Shown here: positions 25,397 to 34,425 of the stretch, piece by piece | How positions within the stretch are numbered: the first letter of the stretch is position 1 | Layout of the letters: each line of letters begins with the position of its first letter | From: Myxococcales bacterium | GTDB taxonomy: Bacteria; Myxococcota_A; Polyangia; Nannocystales; Nannocystaceae | Assembly: GCA_020633335.1 (NCBI GenBank) | Contig: JACKDU010000011.1 | Location: 124,001-188,000 of the forward strand | DNA length: 64,000 nt | Direction of reading: 5' to 3' | Program-made: the position numbers and the translations under genes | The notes under the pieces: generated by a model | The model's database searches: none | What the model was told of the DNA's origin: nothing | The model's input: the letters and a program-made list of their open reading frames with translations, nothing else

Positions 25397-26857
25397 ATGC
25401 TGACGTGCGATCGCATCCTTCGGGGATGCATTCTTGGACTAGCGACGGTGGCCGCGGCCTGCAGCGGCGATGACGGACGCGGGACGAGCGACTCGGCGAC
25501 CGACTCGGCCAGCGCCTCGGCGACCGACTCGGCGAGCGCGAGCGCGAGCGCGAGCGCCAGCGAGAGCGCGGGCTCCTCCTCGAGCGGGAGCGGCGGGATG
25601 AGCGAGGGGAGCTCCTCCTCGAGCGGCGACACGAGCTCGTCGGGGAGCGGCGCCAGCGAGAGCGACGGGACCACCACCACCGGTGACGGGACCAGCACCG
25701 GCGTCGACGGGACGACCACCGGCGAGCCGGTCGACGACTGCGCCGACGAGCTCAAGGAGATCGGCGAGCGGCCCCCCCTCATCTGGATCTCGAACACGAC
25801 CGTCGGCACCGTCTCCAAGATCAACACCGAGACCGCGCTCATCGAGGGCCGCTACATCACCAACTCGGCCCAGGCCTTCCAGCCCTCGCGGACGACGGTG
25901 AACGACCTCGGCGACATGCTCGTCGGCCACCGCGAGAGCGGCGGCGGGGTCACCAAGATCGCCGGCAACCCGGCGCACTGCGTCGACCTCAACGGCAACA
26001 ACACGATCGACACCTCGACCGGCTTCGACGACGTCCGCCCCTGGGGTCAGGACGAGTGCGTCCTCTGGCACACCGACACCCCGGGGGAGGCCGGCGGCGG
26101 CGCGCGGGCGGTCGCCTGGGAGCCGAGCTCCTTCAACAAGGACACCTGCGCGTACGACAACCCGAACCCGCGGGTCTGGGTCGCCTTCCGCCTGCAGCCG
26201 GGCACCGCCCGGGTCTTCCGCCTCGAGGGCGAGACCGGGGCGGTCCTCGACACGATCGACACCGACATCGGCGGCGGCCTCCCCTACGGCGGCGCGGTCG
26301 ATGCCGAGGGCGACTTCTGGTACACGGCGCGGAGCGGGCCCTTCCTGATCCACATCGACTCCGAGACCCTCGAGGTCGAGAAGTTCACGGCGCCGAACAA
26401 CCCCTACGGCGTGGCGATCGACAAGAACTCGAACCCCTTCGTCGCCGACTACCACCAGGGCGCCGGGGTCGACGCGATCACCCGCTTCAACCGCCAGACC
26501 TTGATGTGGGAGCCGACCCTCAGCGTCCAGGGGCGCCATCGCGGGATCCAGATCGACACCCAGGAGATCGCCTGGGTCGCGGGCAACGCCCCCTGCCGCC
26601 TGATCAAGGTCGACACCGCGACCAACACGCTCCTCGAGGACGCGATCCCGCTGCCGGGCTGCGTCGACCCGGTCGGCGTGAGCATCGACGAGGAGGGCGA
26701 CGTCTGGGTCGTCGACCGCGGGGCGAGCGTCGCCTACGAGATCGACCCCAACACCCACGAGGTCAAGAACACGGTCGTCGATCTCAAGGGGCCCTACACC
26801 TACTCGGACATGACCGGCGGGTCGCTCAAGCTGGTCCAGGATCCGATGCCTGGCTGA
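25397..26857 (+). CDS. secreted lipoprotein with Ser/Ala linker and beta-propeller-like domain
   Basis: This is a 486-residue predicted lipoprotein: signal peptide with lipobox AAAC (Cys22), then about 85 residues of Ser, Ala, Gly, Thr and Asp partly encoded by a GCGAGC microsatellite. The rest is a beta-rich region with repeated strands of the kind LPYGGAVDAEGDFWYT, NPYGVAIDKNSNPFVAD and PVGVSIDEEGDVWVVDR, which resemble NHL/Vgb (streptogramin lyase-like) propeller blades. It is probably a cell-surface binding or enzymatic propeller. GGAG stands 8 nt before the ATG, and TATCGT about 40 nt upstream is a candidate -10. It is a single gene, followed by a GC-rich hairpin. Confidence 0.82.
   Translation: MLTCDRILRGCILGLATVAAACSGDDGRGTSDSATDSASASATDSASASASASASESAGSSSSGSGGMSEGSSSSSGDTSSSGSGASESDGTTTTGDGTSTGVDGTTTGEPVDDCADELKEIGERPPLIWISNTTVGTVSKINTETALIEGRYITNSAQAFQPSRTTVNDLGDMLVGHRESGGGVTKIAGNPAHCVDLNGNNTIDTSTGFDDVRPWGQDECVLWHTDTPGEAGGGARAVAWEPSSFNKDTCAYDNPNPRVWVAFRLQPGTARVFRLEGETGAVLDTIDTDIGGGLPYGGAVDAEGDFWYTARSGPFLIHIDSETLEVEKFTAPNNPYGVAIDKNSNPFVADYHQGAGVDAITRFNRQTLMWEPTLSVQGRHRGIQIDTQEIAWVAGNAPCRLIKVDTATNTLLEDAIPLPGCVDPVGVSIDEEGDVWVVDRGASVAYEIDPNTHEVKNTVVDLKGPYTYSDMTGGSLKLVQDPMPG
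25532..25555 (+). repeat. hexanucleotide microsatellite GCGAGC x4
   Basis: Four perfect copies encode Ala-Ser pairs in the linker of the propeller lipoprotein; length changes stay in frame. Confidence 0.85.
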
Positions 26858-26865
26858 GCCGGGCG

Positions 26866-26892
26866 GCGGCGCGCCTCCAGCGGGCGCGCCGC
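26866..26892 (+). terminator. GC-rich hairpin after the propeller lipoprotein gene
   Basis: A perfect 10-bp stem GCGGCGCGCC/GGCGCGCCGC with a 7-nt loop begins 8 nt after the stop codon. There is no U-tract, so the termination role is inferred from position. Confidence 0.55.
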
Positions 26893-27034
26893 TCGAGCCT
26901 CGCCGCGCGCGCGTCGACGGCTGCGCTCGCGGGCGCGCGACCCCCGGGGGCTCTGCGCGCGCGGAGGTCCGCGGGGCGCAAGGGCGCAGCGCAGCGCGTC
27001 GGGCGTCCGCGACCGTGGACAAGCGCCCGGCGTT

Positions 27035-28381
27035 GTGATTCATCGATCCTTGTTGGCTCGGCCGATCCGCGAAGCCCTGCCCCGACGCGGGCGTCACGGT
27101 CCCGCCCGGGCTCGCGCTCGGCGATCCGGGCGTTGGGTCGCCGCGGCCCTCGTGCTCGCGATGGTCCGCGCGCCGAGTATGGCGTCGGCGTCGACCGACC
27201 CGGCGACGGGCTCGACGGCCGCCGCCTCGGCGACGACGAGCGCCCCCTCGGAGGCCGTGAGCGCGAGCGAGGCGGAGCCCCGCTGGCGCCGCTGCGTCCC
27301 CGACGTCGAGCCCTGCACGCGCCCGCGGCCGGCTCGCTGGCTCCTCGGCGGCCTCGGCCTCGGCCTCGCAGCCGCCGGCGCGGCCTACCTCCTCTTCGTC
27401 GGTGACAGCCTCCGCGCCGGCGATCCCGGCGGCTACTTCGGCGGCGGCGGGATGGCGGCCCTCGGCGGGGCGCTCCTCGGCGGGGTCTTCGGCCTCCTCG
27501 GCGGCGATCGTCGGAGCGACCCCGATCGCCTGCGGCCGCCGACCCTCGGCCTCGACTACAGCAGCGGCGGCGCGCCGCGCCTCGACGAGCGCCACCCCGG
27601 CTCAGTCAACCTCCGCTTCGCGCCGAACTACTACTTCCGCGACGGCGGCGGCCGGATCCGGCTCTTCGGCAACATCGGCGGCCTCGCCGGGCGGGCGGTC
27701 GAGACCGACCCGCGGCCGCAGAACACGACTCCCCTGCCCGATCAGACAGGTACGCACCCGACTGCCCTCGACGAGCGCCTCCTCAGCGTCGGCCTCGGGG
27801 TCGACCTCGCGGTCGCGCTCCCCTACCCGGTGCTCCGCCGCAGCGCCCGCCTCGGCGCCGCCGAGCTCCGCTGGCGCCCGGAGTTCCAGCACCGCCGCCA
27901 CATGATGGCCGACGGCTCGACGATCGAGCGGACGATGCTCCTGCCGCTGACCGTCGGCGTCCGCTGGCACATCTCGCCGCGCCAGCGCTTCACCACCTAC
28001 GTCGGCCCGCGCCTCGACATGATCGCCTATGGGAGCGCCGGGGCCGGCCAGGAGCGCGGCGGCGCCAACCTCGGCCCGCTCCACGGCGAGGCCTGGTATG
28101 ACATCGACGTGCCGATCACCCGCGACCCCAACGCTCGCGTGAAGGTGATCTCGCAGATCACGATCGGCTACCTCCACTCGCGCTTCGACGGCCGCGGCTT
28201 CAACCTCGGCGGCGCCTACGGCTTCCTCGGCCCGGTCTACGGCGGCTGGCAATTCCGCGTGCGGCCGCGGGGGAGCCCGGTCGCCTTCCAGGGCGGCGCC
28301 GGGGTCTGGATCGGCAGCGGCTTCACGGCGGTCTTCAGCGCCGGCGCGGCGCTCCCGGACCTCGGGGGAGGGCGGCGATGA
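27035..28381 (+). CDS. predicted envelope protein of unknown function
   Basis: This is a 448-residue protein. The N-terminus has an Arg-rich start and a Sec-like signal (WVAAALVLAMVRAPSMASA), then a Ser/Thr/Ala linker, a hydrophobic hairpin (WLLGGLGLGLAAAGAAYLLFV and a Gly-rich second helix, about 105-155) and a C-terminal part with alternating strands ending in Gly/Phe-rich segments (LHSRFDGRGFNLGGAYGFLG), suggesting a beta-barrel or outer-membrane domain. The GTG start is uncertain because no -10-like hexamer or Shine-Dalgarno supports it. The stop overlaps the next ATG by 4 nt, so it is coupled to the metallophosphoesterase. No family was recognised. Confidence 0.65.
   Translation: MIHRSLLARPIREALPRRGRHGPARARARRSGRWVAAALVLAMVRAPSMASASTDPATGSTAAASATTSAPSEAVSASEAEPRWRRCVPDVEPCTRPRPARWLLGGLGLGLAAAGAAYLLFVGDSLRAGDPGGYFGGGGMAALGGALLGGVFGLLGGDRRSDPDRLRPPTLGLDYSSGGAPRLDERHPGSVNLRFAPNYYFRDGGGRIRLFGNIGGLAGRAVETDPRPQNTTPLPDQTGTHPTALDERLLSVGLGVDLAVALPYPVLRRSARLGAAELRWRPEFQHRRHMMADGSTIERTMLLPLTVGVRWHISPRQRFTTYVGPRLDMIAYGSAGAGQERGGANLGPLHGEAWYDIDVPITRDPNARVKVISQITIGYLHSRFDGRGFNLGGAYGFLGPVYGGWQFRVRPRGSPVAFQGGAGVWIGSGFTAVFSAGAALPDLGGGRR
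27732..27751. repeat. dispersed interrupted palindrome (copy 6)
   Basis: Arms CCCTGCCC and AGACAGGT around GATC, inside the envelope protein gene; supplies the rare codons ACA and GGT. Confidence 0.45.
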
Positions 28382-29634
28382 GGATCGCGCGCCTCGGCCT
28401 CGCGCTCGGGCTCCTCGGCCTCGCCGGCGCGGCCGCGCTGGCGCCGAGCTGCGCCCAGCCGGAGTGCGTGGTCCCCGACTACACCGAGCCGGAGTGCCGG
28501 GTGGTCGTCGAGAACGCGCTCGCGCGGATCGACGCGGCCGCCGGCGCCGAGCTCCGCTTCCGCGAGCCGGCGGTCGAGAGCGGCCTCGCCTGGGACGCGC
28601 TCGGGCACCTCGCCGAGCCCAACCCCGGCGAGCTCCAGGCCCGGGTGGCGACCCTCGGCGACTTCGCGCTGGCGATCCGCGCCCCCGAGGAGCGGCCGGC
28701 GACGATCGACCTCGACCTCCGCAACGTCGCCCCGGCGGCGACCCTCAGCGTCGGCCCGCCCGGCGCCGGCGTCGACCTGCCGCCGACGGACGACGCGCTC
28801 CTCCGGCGGCGCCTGAGCGTCGACGTCCCGGCCGGCGGCGAGGTCGAGGTGCGCGGGCGGATCGAGTGCCCCGAGCGCTACCACCTCATCTTCGTCGGCG
28901 ACATCCAGACCAACCCGACCCAATTCGAGCGGATCCTCGATCGGATCGCCGACGATGTCGCGGTCCAGGCGGCCGCCGGCGAGCCGATCCTCGGCCTGGT
29001 GATCGTCGGCGACCTCACCGAGTGGTCGAACGCCGAGGAGTTCGTGCGGATCGCCGAGATCCTCGGCAACGCGCCGGTGCCGGTGGCGGTGACCGCCGGC
29101 AACCACGACATCTTCCGCTCCTCGGTGGCGATCTACAACGAGACCTTTGGGCCAGGTAACTACGCCTTCACCGCCTGCCGCACGCGGATCGCGATGCTCG
29201 ACACCGGCTCGGCCGAGCTCGCGCGCTCGATCGAGGGGCGCCTCGGCGAGCTCCTCGATCCCCAGGGCGCCGACTTCCTGATCGCCGCGACCCACTACCC
29301 GCCCTACTACGCGACCACCGGCGACGGCTGGGCCCGCGAGGATCAGGCGCAGATCCTCCTCGCCGAGCTCGCGCGGGCCGGTGGCGACCTGATCATCGCC
29401 GGTCACATGCACGCGCTCCGCGACGCCCCGGAGGTCCACGTCGGCGGCCGCTCGATCCGGCAGATCATCGTCGGCACCGGCGGCGCCGACCAGGGCCTCG
29501 GGATCGCGCGCTTCGGCTACCTCCGCCTGCGGGTGAGCGATCGCCTCGAGCCCTGCTTCGTCGAGGTGCCGCCGCCGGGCTGGGCCGGCCCGGCCAACGA
29601 GCCGATCTCCGCGGCGCTCCCCTACTGTGAGTAG
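28378..29634 (+). CDS. calcineurin-like metallophosphoesterase, predicted lipoprotein
   Basis: This is a 418-residue lipoprotein with lipobox APSC (Cys25). After an N-terminal region of about 160 residues it carries all motifs of a two-metal phosphoesterase in order: FVGDIQTN, VIVGDLTEW, TAGNHDIF, AATHYPPYY and IAGHMHALRD. It should hydrolyse a phosphoester or phosphoanhydride outside the inner membrane; the substrate is not predictable. It is translationally coupled (ATGA) to the preceding envelope protein, which suggests a shared location or process. A copy of the dispersed palindrome is in frame at NETFGPGN, just after the GNHD motif. Confidence 0.9.
   Translation: MRIARLGLALGLLGLAGAAALAPSCAQPECVVPDYTEPECRVVVENALARIDAAAGAELRFREPAVESGLAWDALGHLAEPNPGELQARVATLGDFALAIRAPEERPATIDLDLRNVAPAATLSVGPPGAGVDLPPTDDALLRRRLSVDVPAGGEVEVRGRIECPERYHLIFVGDIQTNPTQFERILDRIADDVAVQAAAGEPILGLVIVGDLTEWSNAEEFVRIAEILGNAPVPVAVTAGNHDIFRSSVAIYNETFGPGNYAFTACRTRIAMLDTGSAELARSIEGRLGELLDPQGADFLIAATHYPPYYATTGDGWAREDQAQILLAELARAGGDLIIAGHMHALRDAPEVHVGGRSIRQIIVGTGGADQGLGIARFGYLRLRVSDRLEPCFVEVPPPGWAGPANEPISAALPYCE
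29138..29157. repeat. dispersed interrupted palindrome (copy 7, degenerate left arm)
   Basis: Arms ACGAGACC and GGCCAGGT around TTTG. Creates TTT, CCA and GGT codons, all rare in this gene. Confidence 0.4.
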
Positions 29635-29750
29635 GGCCGCGGAGGCGCGCGGCCGCGAGTGCGCGCGGCTCGCCGGGGTCGCCGCCCCGCGCTCCCGATC
29701 ACACGCTCGGCCCTTGCCGCACGGCCGGGGAGGCGCTCATCGTGGAGGGG

Positions 29751-30503
29751 ATGCGGCGCCTCCTCCTCCTCACCCCTGCGCTCCTCGCCCTGGCCTGCAG
29801 CGGTGACGACGGCGCGAGCACGACCGCGTCGACGAGCGCGGCGGCGACGACCTCGACCTCCGGCGACGCGACCGGGTCGGGCACGACCTCCGCGTCGACG
29901 TCCGGGACCGGCACGGCGGCGACGACCGGGACCGGCACCGGGGCGACCACCGGCCTCGAGCTCTGCCACTTCGGGACCACGGGCGACTCGACCGGCGCCG
30001 ACGCCCCCTGGCTCGAGCTCTACCACCTCGGCGAACCGCTCCTCGACGGCGGCGTGCTCCACCTGGTCTGCGGCGGGCAGGGCATCTTCATGTTCGAGGT
30101 GACGCCCTTCCTCGGCGGCTTCATGCCGACCGAGGACTACGTCCACTTCGAGGTCGCGCTCGACATCGAGGGCCACAACGACGGACCCGAGGGCCACTTC
30201 TACGCGGCGACGCCCTACGACATCCTGGTCGGCTGCGTCGAGGACTACTACGACTTCGGCGGCGCGACGAGCTTCCAGATGGTGGTCTTCGACGAGATCG
30301 CCAACCTCACCGACCTCGACGGCCTGCCGGGGCACCTCCACGTCGGCTACAGCGCCGACGGCATGAGCGTGGAGATCGACCTCGACCTGACGATCAACAC
30401 GATGCCGAGCGAGGACTGGCTCTTCTGCGGCTACGAGGACACCACCGGCGGGACGACCGACGGGACCACCGGCGGGACCAGCACCGGGACCACGGGCCCC
30501 TGA
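29751..30503 (+). CDS. secreted lipoprotein, tandem paralogue A
   Basis: This is a 250-residue predicted lipoprotein: MRRLLLLTPALLALAC (Cys16), a Thr/Ser/Gly linker, a globular domain of about 150 residues (from LCHFGTTGDSTGADAPWLELYH to WLFCGYED) with four conserved Cys, and a Thr/Gly tail. The next gene encodes a close paralogue with the same order and many identical segments (GHLHVGY, DGMSVEIDLDLTI, DILVGC). The ATG at 29751 is preferred over the GTG at 29742 because the paralogue starts at the matching position. No family was recognised; a surface-exposed structural or binding role is a guess. Confidence 0.8.
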   Translation: MRRLLLLTPALLALACSGDDGASTTASTSAAATTSTSGDATGSGTTSASTSGTGTAATTGTGTGATTGLELCHFGTTGDSTGADAPWLELYHLGEPLLDGGVLHLVCGGQGIFMFEVTPFLGGFMPTEDYVHFEVALDIEGHNDGPEGHFYAATPYDILVGCVEDYYDFGGATSFQMVVFDEIANLTDLDGLPGHLHVGYSADGMSVEIDLDLTINTMPSEDWLFCGYEDTTGGTTDGTTGGTSTGTTGP

Positions 30504-30599
30504 CGCGCGTCCTCGGCCCCCGCGGCCGCGTGCGGGCGAGCGCCCCCTGCACGATCTGCGGGCTTGCCGGGCGGGTGCGACGGCGATCATCGTAGGGTC

Positions 30600-31334
30600 A
30601 TGCGTCGGCCGCTCCTCCTCCTCCCCGTGCTCCTCACGCTCGCCTGCAGCGGCGACGACTCCGCGAGCACGACCGCGACGACGAGCGCCGGCTCGACCTC
30701 GAGCGGGTCGACGAGCGGATCGAGCGGCACCGACTCGACGTCGACCACCGGCGACGAGCTCTGCTACTTCGGGACCACCGGCAACTCGGGCGGCGCCGAC
30801 GGCCCCTGGCTCGAGCTCTACCACCAGGGGGCGGCGCTCCAGGAGGGCGGGGTCCTCCGCCTCGAGTGCGGCTTCCAGGGCTCCTACATGTTCGAGGTGG
30901 TGCCGGTCCTGGGCGGCTTTACGCCGCTCGGGAAGTATGTCCACTTCGAGGTCGCGCTCGACGTCGAGGGCCACACCGAGGGCCCCCTCGGCCACTTCTT
31001 CTACGCGCTGCCCTACGACATCCTGGTCGGCTGCATCGAGGACCCCAACTACGACGACCCGAGCTTCTTCCCGACCTCCTTCCAGATGCAGGTCCACGAC
31101 GAGGTCGCAAACCTGCTCGCCCTCGACGGCCTGCCGGCGCACCTCCACGTCGGCTTCACCGGCGACGGGATGAGCGTGGAGATCGACCTCGACCTGACGA
31201 TCTCGGCGGCGCCCGACGACTCGTGGGCCTTCTGCGGCTACGAGGACACGGGCGGGACGACGACCGACGGGACCACCGGCGGGACCGACGGGACGACCAC
31301 GGACGGGACCACCGGCGGGACGACTGGCCCCTGA
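30600..31334 (+). CDS. secreted lipoprotein, tandem paralogue B
   Basis: This is a 244-residue paralogue of the preceding gene: MRRPLLLLPVLLTLAC (Cys16), a shorter Ser/Thr linker, the same Cys-containing domain (LCYFGTTGNSGGADGPWLELYH to WAFCGYED) and a Gly/Thr/Asp tail. The short sequences before both starts (CATCGT followed by the ATG) also match, so the duplication included the promoter. It is convergent with the TerB-like gene 8 nt away, and a copy of the dispersed palindrome covers its stop codon. Function unknown. Confidence 0.8.
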   Translation: MRRPLLLLPVLLTLACSGDDSASTTATTSAGSTSSGSTSGSSGTDSTSTTGDELCYFGTTGNSGGADGPWLELYHQGAALQEGGVLRLECGFQGSYMFEVVPVLGGFTPLGKYVHFEVALDVEGHTEGPLGHFFYALPYDILVGCIEDPNYDDPSFFPTSFQMQVHDEVANLLALDGLPAHLHVGFTGDGMSVEIDLDLTISAAPDDSWAFCGYEDTGGTTTDGTTGGTDGTTTDGTTGGTTGP

Positions 31335-31341
31335 GACAGGT
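31322..31341. repeat. dispersed interrupted palindrome (copy 8) at a convergent gene junction
   Basis: Arms GACTGGCC and AGACAGGT around CCTG. It contains the stop codon of lipoprotein B and ends 2 nt before that of the TerB-like gene. Confidence 0.4.
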
Positions 31342-31342
31342 T

Positions 31343-31726
31343 CTAGTAGATCCCGAAGATCTCGCGGATCGCCTCGATGAAGCCGAGCTCCCCCGGTGAG
31401 ATCTTGCCGTCGGCCCGGCCGATCGCCGCGAGGTCGGCGAGGATCTCGCTCCGCTGCATCTCGTCGAGCTCGTCCTTGAGGACATACGCGTAGTCGGAGG
31501 CCATCATCCGCCGCTCGTCCTCGCTCCCGAAGTGGCGGTACCAGACGCCGACCTCGCGGATGATGTTGGCGATGGTCTCGGGCGTCTCGTGCGGCACCCA
31601 CCGCTGCAGGCGCTTGATCATCGCCCCGACCTCGCGGCGGTCGAGGACCCCGTCGGTGGTGTAGCTGAAGGTCAGGTAGAGGAACCCGAGGGTGTGGAGG
31701 GTCGACCAGTTCTTCGGGTGTTCCAC
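31343..31726 (-). CDS. TerB-like protein
   Basis: This is a 127-residue helical protein resembling the TerB/DjlA N-terminal fold: YTTDGVLDRREVGAMIKRLQRW near the N-terminus and AAIGRADGKISPGELGFIEAIREIFGI at the C-terminus are the two paired acidic helices with the D-G-x-(L/I)-x-x-x-E pattern. Such proteins are cytoplasmic and often linked to stress or membrane signalling. The GTG start is supported by TATGAT 9 nt upstream. It is convergent with the tandem lipoprotein genes and lies 83 nt from the end of the next minus-strand operon. Confidence 0.7.
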   Translation of the reverse strand: MEHPKNWSTLHTLGFLYLTFSYTTDGVLDRREVGAMIKRLQRWVPHETPETIANIIREVGVWYRHFGSEDERRMMASDYAYVLKDELDEMQRSEILADLAAIGRADGKISPGELGFIEAIREIFGIY

Positions 31727-31735
31727 TGCGGATTC

Positions 31736-31741
31736 ATCATA
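31736..31741 (-). promoter_or_regulatory. leaderless-type -10 element of the TerB-like gene
   Basis: TATGAT on the minus strand, the closest match to the bacterial -10 consensus in this set, ends 9 nt before the GTG. Confidence 0.5.
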
Positions 31742-31809
31742 ACCCAGCGGCCGCCGCTCGCTCTAGATCGCCCCTCCGAGAGATCGCGCAAACCCCGCAG
31801 GGCGCTCCG

Positions 31810-32514
31810 CTAGCCCAGGAGCACCTCTGTGAAGAGCTCGCGGGTCACCTCGTGGGTGCCGCTGTCGACCATGAAGACGTGGGCGCGGCCGCGGTGGCCG
31901 TCGAAGTCGACGAGGAGCCAGACCTCGATCGCCCAGTTGGTCGAGTGCGCGAGGCAGGGCGGCGTCCAGCCGATCACCACCGGTGGTCCGAGGTGCTCGT
32001 GGGTCCGCTCCTGCAGCGAGCGGGTGAAGGAGTCGAGGCGACGCACCGACGTGAGCGCGGCCCGCTGCGCCGACTGATCGACGCGGCGCCGCCACTCGCT
32101 CGAGAAGCGGAGGTCCTCGATCATCAGGCGATCGGCCCGCATCATCGCCACGTAGGTCTCGCTCGCCGGCAGCATCCCGTAGTCCGGGAGGTCGAACTCC
32201 GGGTAGAGGTTGTCGGTCGCGATCACCCGCTCGCGCCGCGCCAGCTCGCTCTCGAGGAGGTGCGCGTCGCGGTCGCTGTACGAGAGGTAGAGGCGGAGGA
32301 TGACGTTCTGGCTCGGGAGCTGGTGGTCCCAGTCGAGGATCGCCCGGGCCGCGAAGTAGCGGTTGCCGGAGAAGGGCACCAAGCTCGGCAGGCCCGCGAG
32401 GAGGAGGCGGCGGGCGTCAGCGTCCGGCACCAGCCCCTGCTGCACGAGGCGCGGGTGGACGTGGAGGTGATCGGTGACGGTCGATCGCACGATGGCGTCG
32501 GCGGGGTCCTTCAT
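31810..32514 (-). CDS. hypothetical protein, last gene of the murA-hisG operon
   Basis: This is a 234-residue soluble protein without signal peptide or membrane helix. It is rich in Arg, Leu and Asp, with no motif recognised; a C-terminal segment WLLVDFDGHRGRAHVFMVDSGTHEV is beta-like. Its ATG overlaps the hisG stop (ATGA), so it is translated as part of the murA-hisG transcript. That position hints at a housekeeping role, but nothing in the sequence identifies it. Confidence 0.7.
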   Translation of the reverse strand: MKDPADAIVRSTVTDHLHVHPRLVQQGLVPDADARRLLLAGLPSLVPFSGNRYFAARAILDWDHQLPSQNVILRLYLSYSDRDAHLLESELARRERVIATDNLYPEFDLPDYGMLPASETYVAMMRADRLMIEDLRFSSEWRRRVDQSAQRAALTSVRRLDSFTRSLQERTHEHLGPPVVIGWTPPCLAHSTNWAIEVWLLVDFDGHRGRAHVFMVDSGTHEVTRELFTEVLLG

Positions 32515-33176
32515 GCGGTCCTCGTCAGGGCGGGGTCGACGGCGTCGCGGAGGGCGTCGATGAGCCCCTCGATGCGCGCGCGCTTGAGCTTGAGGCTCGC
32601 CGGATGAACGATGAGCCGACTGGTCACCTTGAGGATCGTCTCGACCTCCCTCAGGTGATTTTGCCGCAGCGTCTCGCCGCTCTCCACCAAATCGACGATC
32701 TGATCGGCGAGGCCCGTGACCGCGCCGAGCTCGACCGAGCCGAAGAGCTGGATCACGCGGGCCTGGATCCCGCGGGCGCGGTAGTGGCGCAGGGCGAGGC
32801 GGGGGTACTTGGTGGCGACCCGCAGCTCGGCCCCAGGGCGGCGGATCCACGGGCGATCGACCGGTTCCGCGACCACCAGCCGGCAGGCGCCGATGCCGAG
32901 GTCGACCGGCTCGTAGAGGTCGCGGTCCTCCTCTGCGAGGGTGTCGAGGCCGGCGATCCCGAGGTCGGCGATCCCGTGCTCGACGTAGGTCGGGACGTCG
33001 ACCGGCTTGACCAGGAGGACCCGACCGCCGAGGGGGGTCGGCAAGAGGAGGCGGCGCCCCGCGTCGGCGACCAGCCCCTCGAGGTCGATCCCCGCGCGGG
33101 CGAGGAGCGGTAGCGCCTCCTCGAGGATCCGCCCCTTCGGGAGGGCGATCGCGATCGGCTCAGCCACGGGCTCCAT
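32511..33176 (-). CDS. hisG: ATP phosphoribosyltransferase, short form
   Basis: HisG joins ATP and PRPP in the first step of histidine synthesis. The 221-residue product has the length of the short form, which lacks the C-terminal regulatory domain and needs the HisZ subunit. The family segments IAIALPKGRILEEALPLL, DLGIAGLDTLAEE, LRVATKYPRLALRHY and GAVTGLADQIVDLVESGETLRQNHL (the PRPP loop and substrate region) are all present. It overlaps the murA end by 17 nt and the following gene by 4 nt, so expression is coupled to peptidoglycan synthesis genes. hisZ is not in the window. Confidence 0.95.
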   Translation of the reverse strand: MEPVAEPIAIALPKGRILEEALPLLARAGIDLEGLVADAGRRLLLPTPLGGRVLLVKPVDVPTYVEHGIADLGIAGLDTLAEEDRDLYEPVDLGIGACRLVVAEPVDRPWIRRPGAELRVATKYPRLALRHYRARGIQARVIQLFGSVELGAVTGLADQIVDLVESGETLRQNHLREVETILKVTSRLIVHPASLKLKRARIEGLIDALRDAVDPALTRTA

Positions 33177-34425
33177 GATAGCGCTCGACCTGGCCGCCGA
33201 GCGCCTGGAGGCGGGTCTCGATGGTCTCGTAGCCGCGGTCGAGGTGGTAGACCCGGCGGACCTCGGTGCGCCCCTCGGCGACCAGCCCGGCGATGATCAG
33301 CGACGCGCTCGCCCGGAGATCGGTCGCCATCACCGTCGTCCCCGAGTAGCGGGTAGGCCCGCGGATCGCCGCCGAATTGCCGTGGACGCTGATGTCGGCG
33401 CCCATCCGGCAGAGCTCCGGGACGTGCATGAAGCGGTTCTCGAAGATCGTCTCGGTGATCAGGCTCTGGCCGTGGGCCATGGTCGCCAGGACCATCATCT
33501 GCGCCTGCATGTCGGTCGGGAAGCCGGGGTGTGGGCGGGTGGTCACGTCGACCGGCCCGAGGCGCTCGGGGCCGAGCACGCGGAGGCCGTCGGGGGTGAC
33601 TTCGAAGCGGACCCCTGCCTCCTCCATCTTGGCGATCACCGCGTGGAGGTCGTCGACCGGCGCGTGCCGGAGGGTGACGTCGCCCTGGGAGATCGCGGCC
33701 GCGACCATGAAGGTGCCGGCCTCGATCCGGTCCGGGAGGATCGCGTGGTCGACCCCGCTGAGGTTGTCGACGCCCTCGATCTCGATCACCGAGGTGCCGG
33801 CGCCGTGCACCCGCGCGCCCATCTTGTTGAGGATCCGCGCGAGCTCCTCGACCTCGGGCTCGCGGGCGACGTTCTCGAGGCGCGAGGTCCCCTTCGCCAG
33901 GGCCGCGGCCATCATCACGTTCTGGGTGCCGCCGACGGTGACCAGGTCGAAGACGAAGGTCGCCCCCCGCAGGCGCTTGGCCTTGAGCTCGACGTAGCCG
34001 TGGGCCAGGGTGATCTCGGCGCCGAGCGCCTCGAGGCCGCGGAGGTGCTGGTCGATCGGTCGGGCCCCGATCGCGCAGCCGCCGGGGAGGGAGATCCGGG
34101 CGCGGCCGTAGCGGGCGAGGAGGGGCCCCATCACGGTGACCGAGGCCCGCATGGTCTTGACCAGCTCGTAGGGCGCCTCGAGGGTGCCGCTGGCGACCCC
34201 GCGCGGGTCGATGGTCAGCACCCGCTCGCCGCTGACCTCGCAGCCGAGGCCGGCGAGGAGCTTGTTCATCGTCCGCACGTCGCTGAGGAGCGGCACGTGG
34301 CGGAGGGTGGTTGGCGTGTCGGTCAGGAGCGCGGCGCACTGGATCGGCAGCGCGGCGTTCTTCGCTCCGTTGACCTCGATGGTCCCGCGCAGGCGGCGAC
34401 CCCCTTCGACGATGATCTTATCCAT
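33160..34425 (-). CDS. murA: UDP-N-acetylglucosamine 1-carboxyvinyltransferase
   Basis: MurA transfers enolpyruvate from PEP to UDP-GlcNAc, the first committed step of peptidoglycan synthesis, in the cytoplasm. The 421-residue length is normal. It starts with MDKIIVEGGRRLRGTIEVNGAKNAALP (the Lys-Asn pair of the UDP-GlcNAc site) and has the catalytic Cys117 in LPGGCAIGARPID, so it should be fosfomycin-sensitive. IEAGTFMVAAA and FPTDMQAQMM complete the signature. Its start overlaps the end of the preceding lipoprotein gene by 8 nt and its end overlaps hisG, placing it in the middle of a tight five-gene operon. Confidence 0.97.
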   Translation of the reverse strand: MDKIIVEGGRRLRGTIEVNGAKNAALPIQCAALLTDTPTTLRHVPLLSDVRTMNKLLAGLGCEVSGERVLTIDPRGVASGTLEAPYELVKTMRASVTVMGPLLARYGRARISLPGGCAIGARPIDQHLRGLEALGAEITLAHGYVELKAKRLRGATFVFDLVTVGGTQNVMMAAALAKGTSRLENVAREPEVEELARILNKMGARVHGAGTSVIEIEGVDNLSGVDHAILPDRIEAGTFMVAAAISQGDVTLRHAPVDDLHAVIAKMEEAGVRFEVTPDGLRVLGPERLGPVDVTTRPHPGFPTDMQAQMMVLATMAHGQSLITETIFENRFMHVPELCRMGADISVHGNSAAIRGPTRYSGTTVMATDLRASASLIIAGLVAEGRTEVRRVYHLDRGYETIETRLQALGGQVERYHGARG

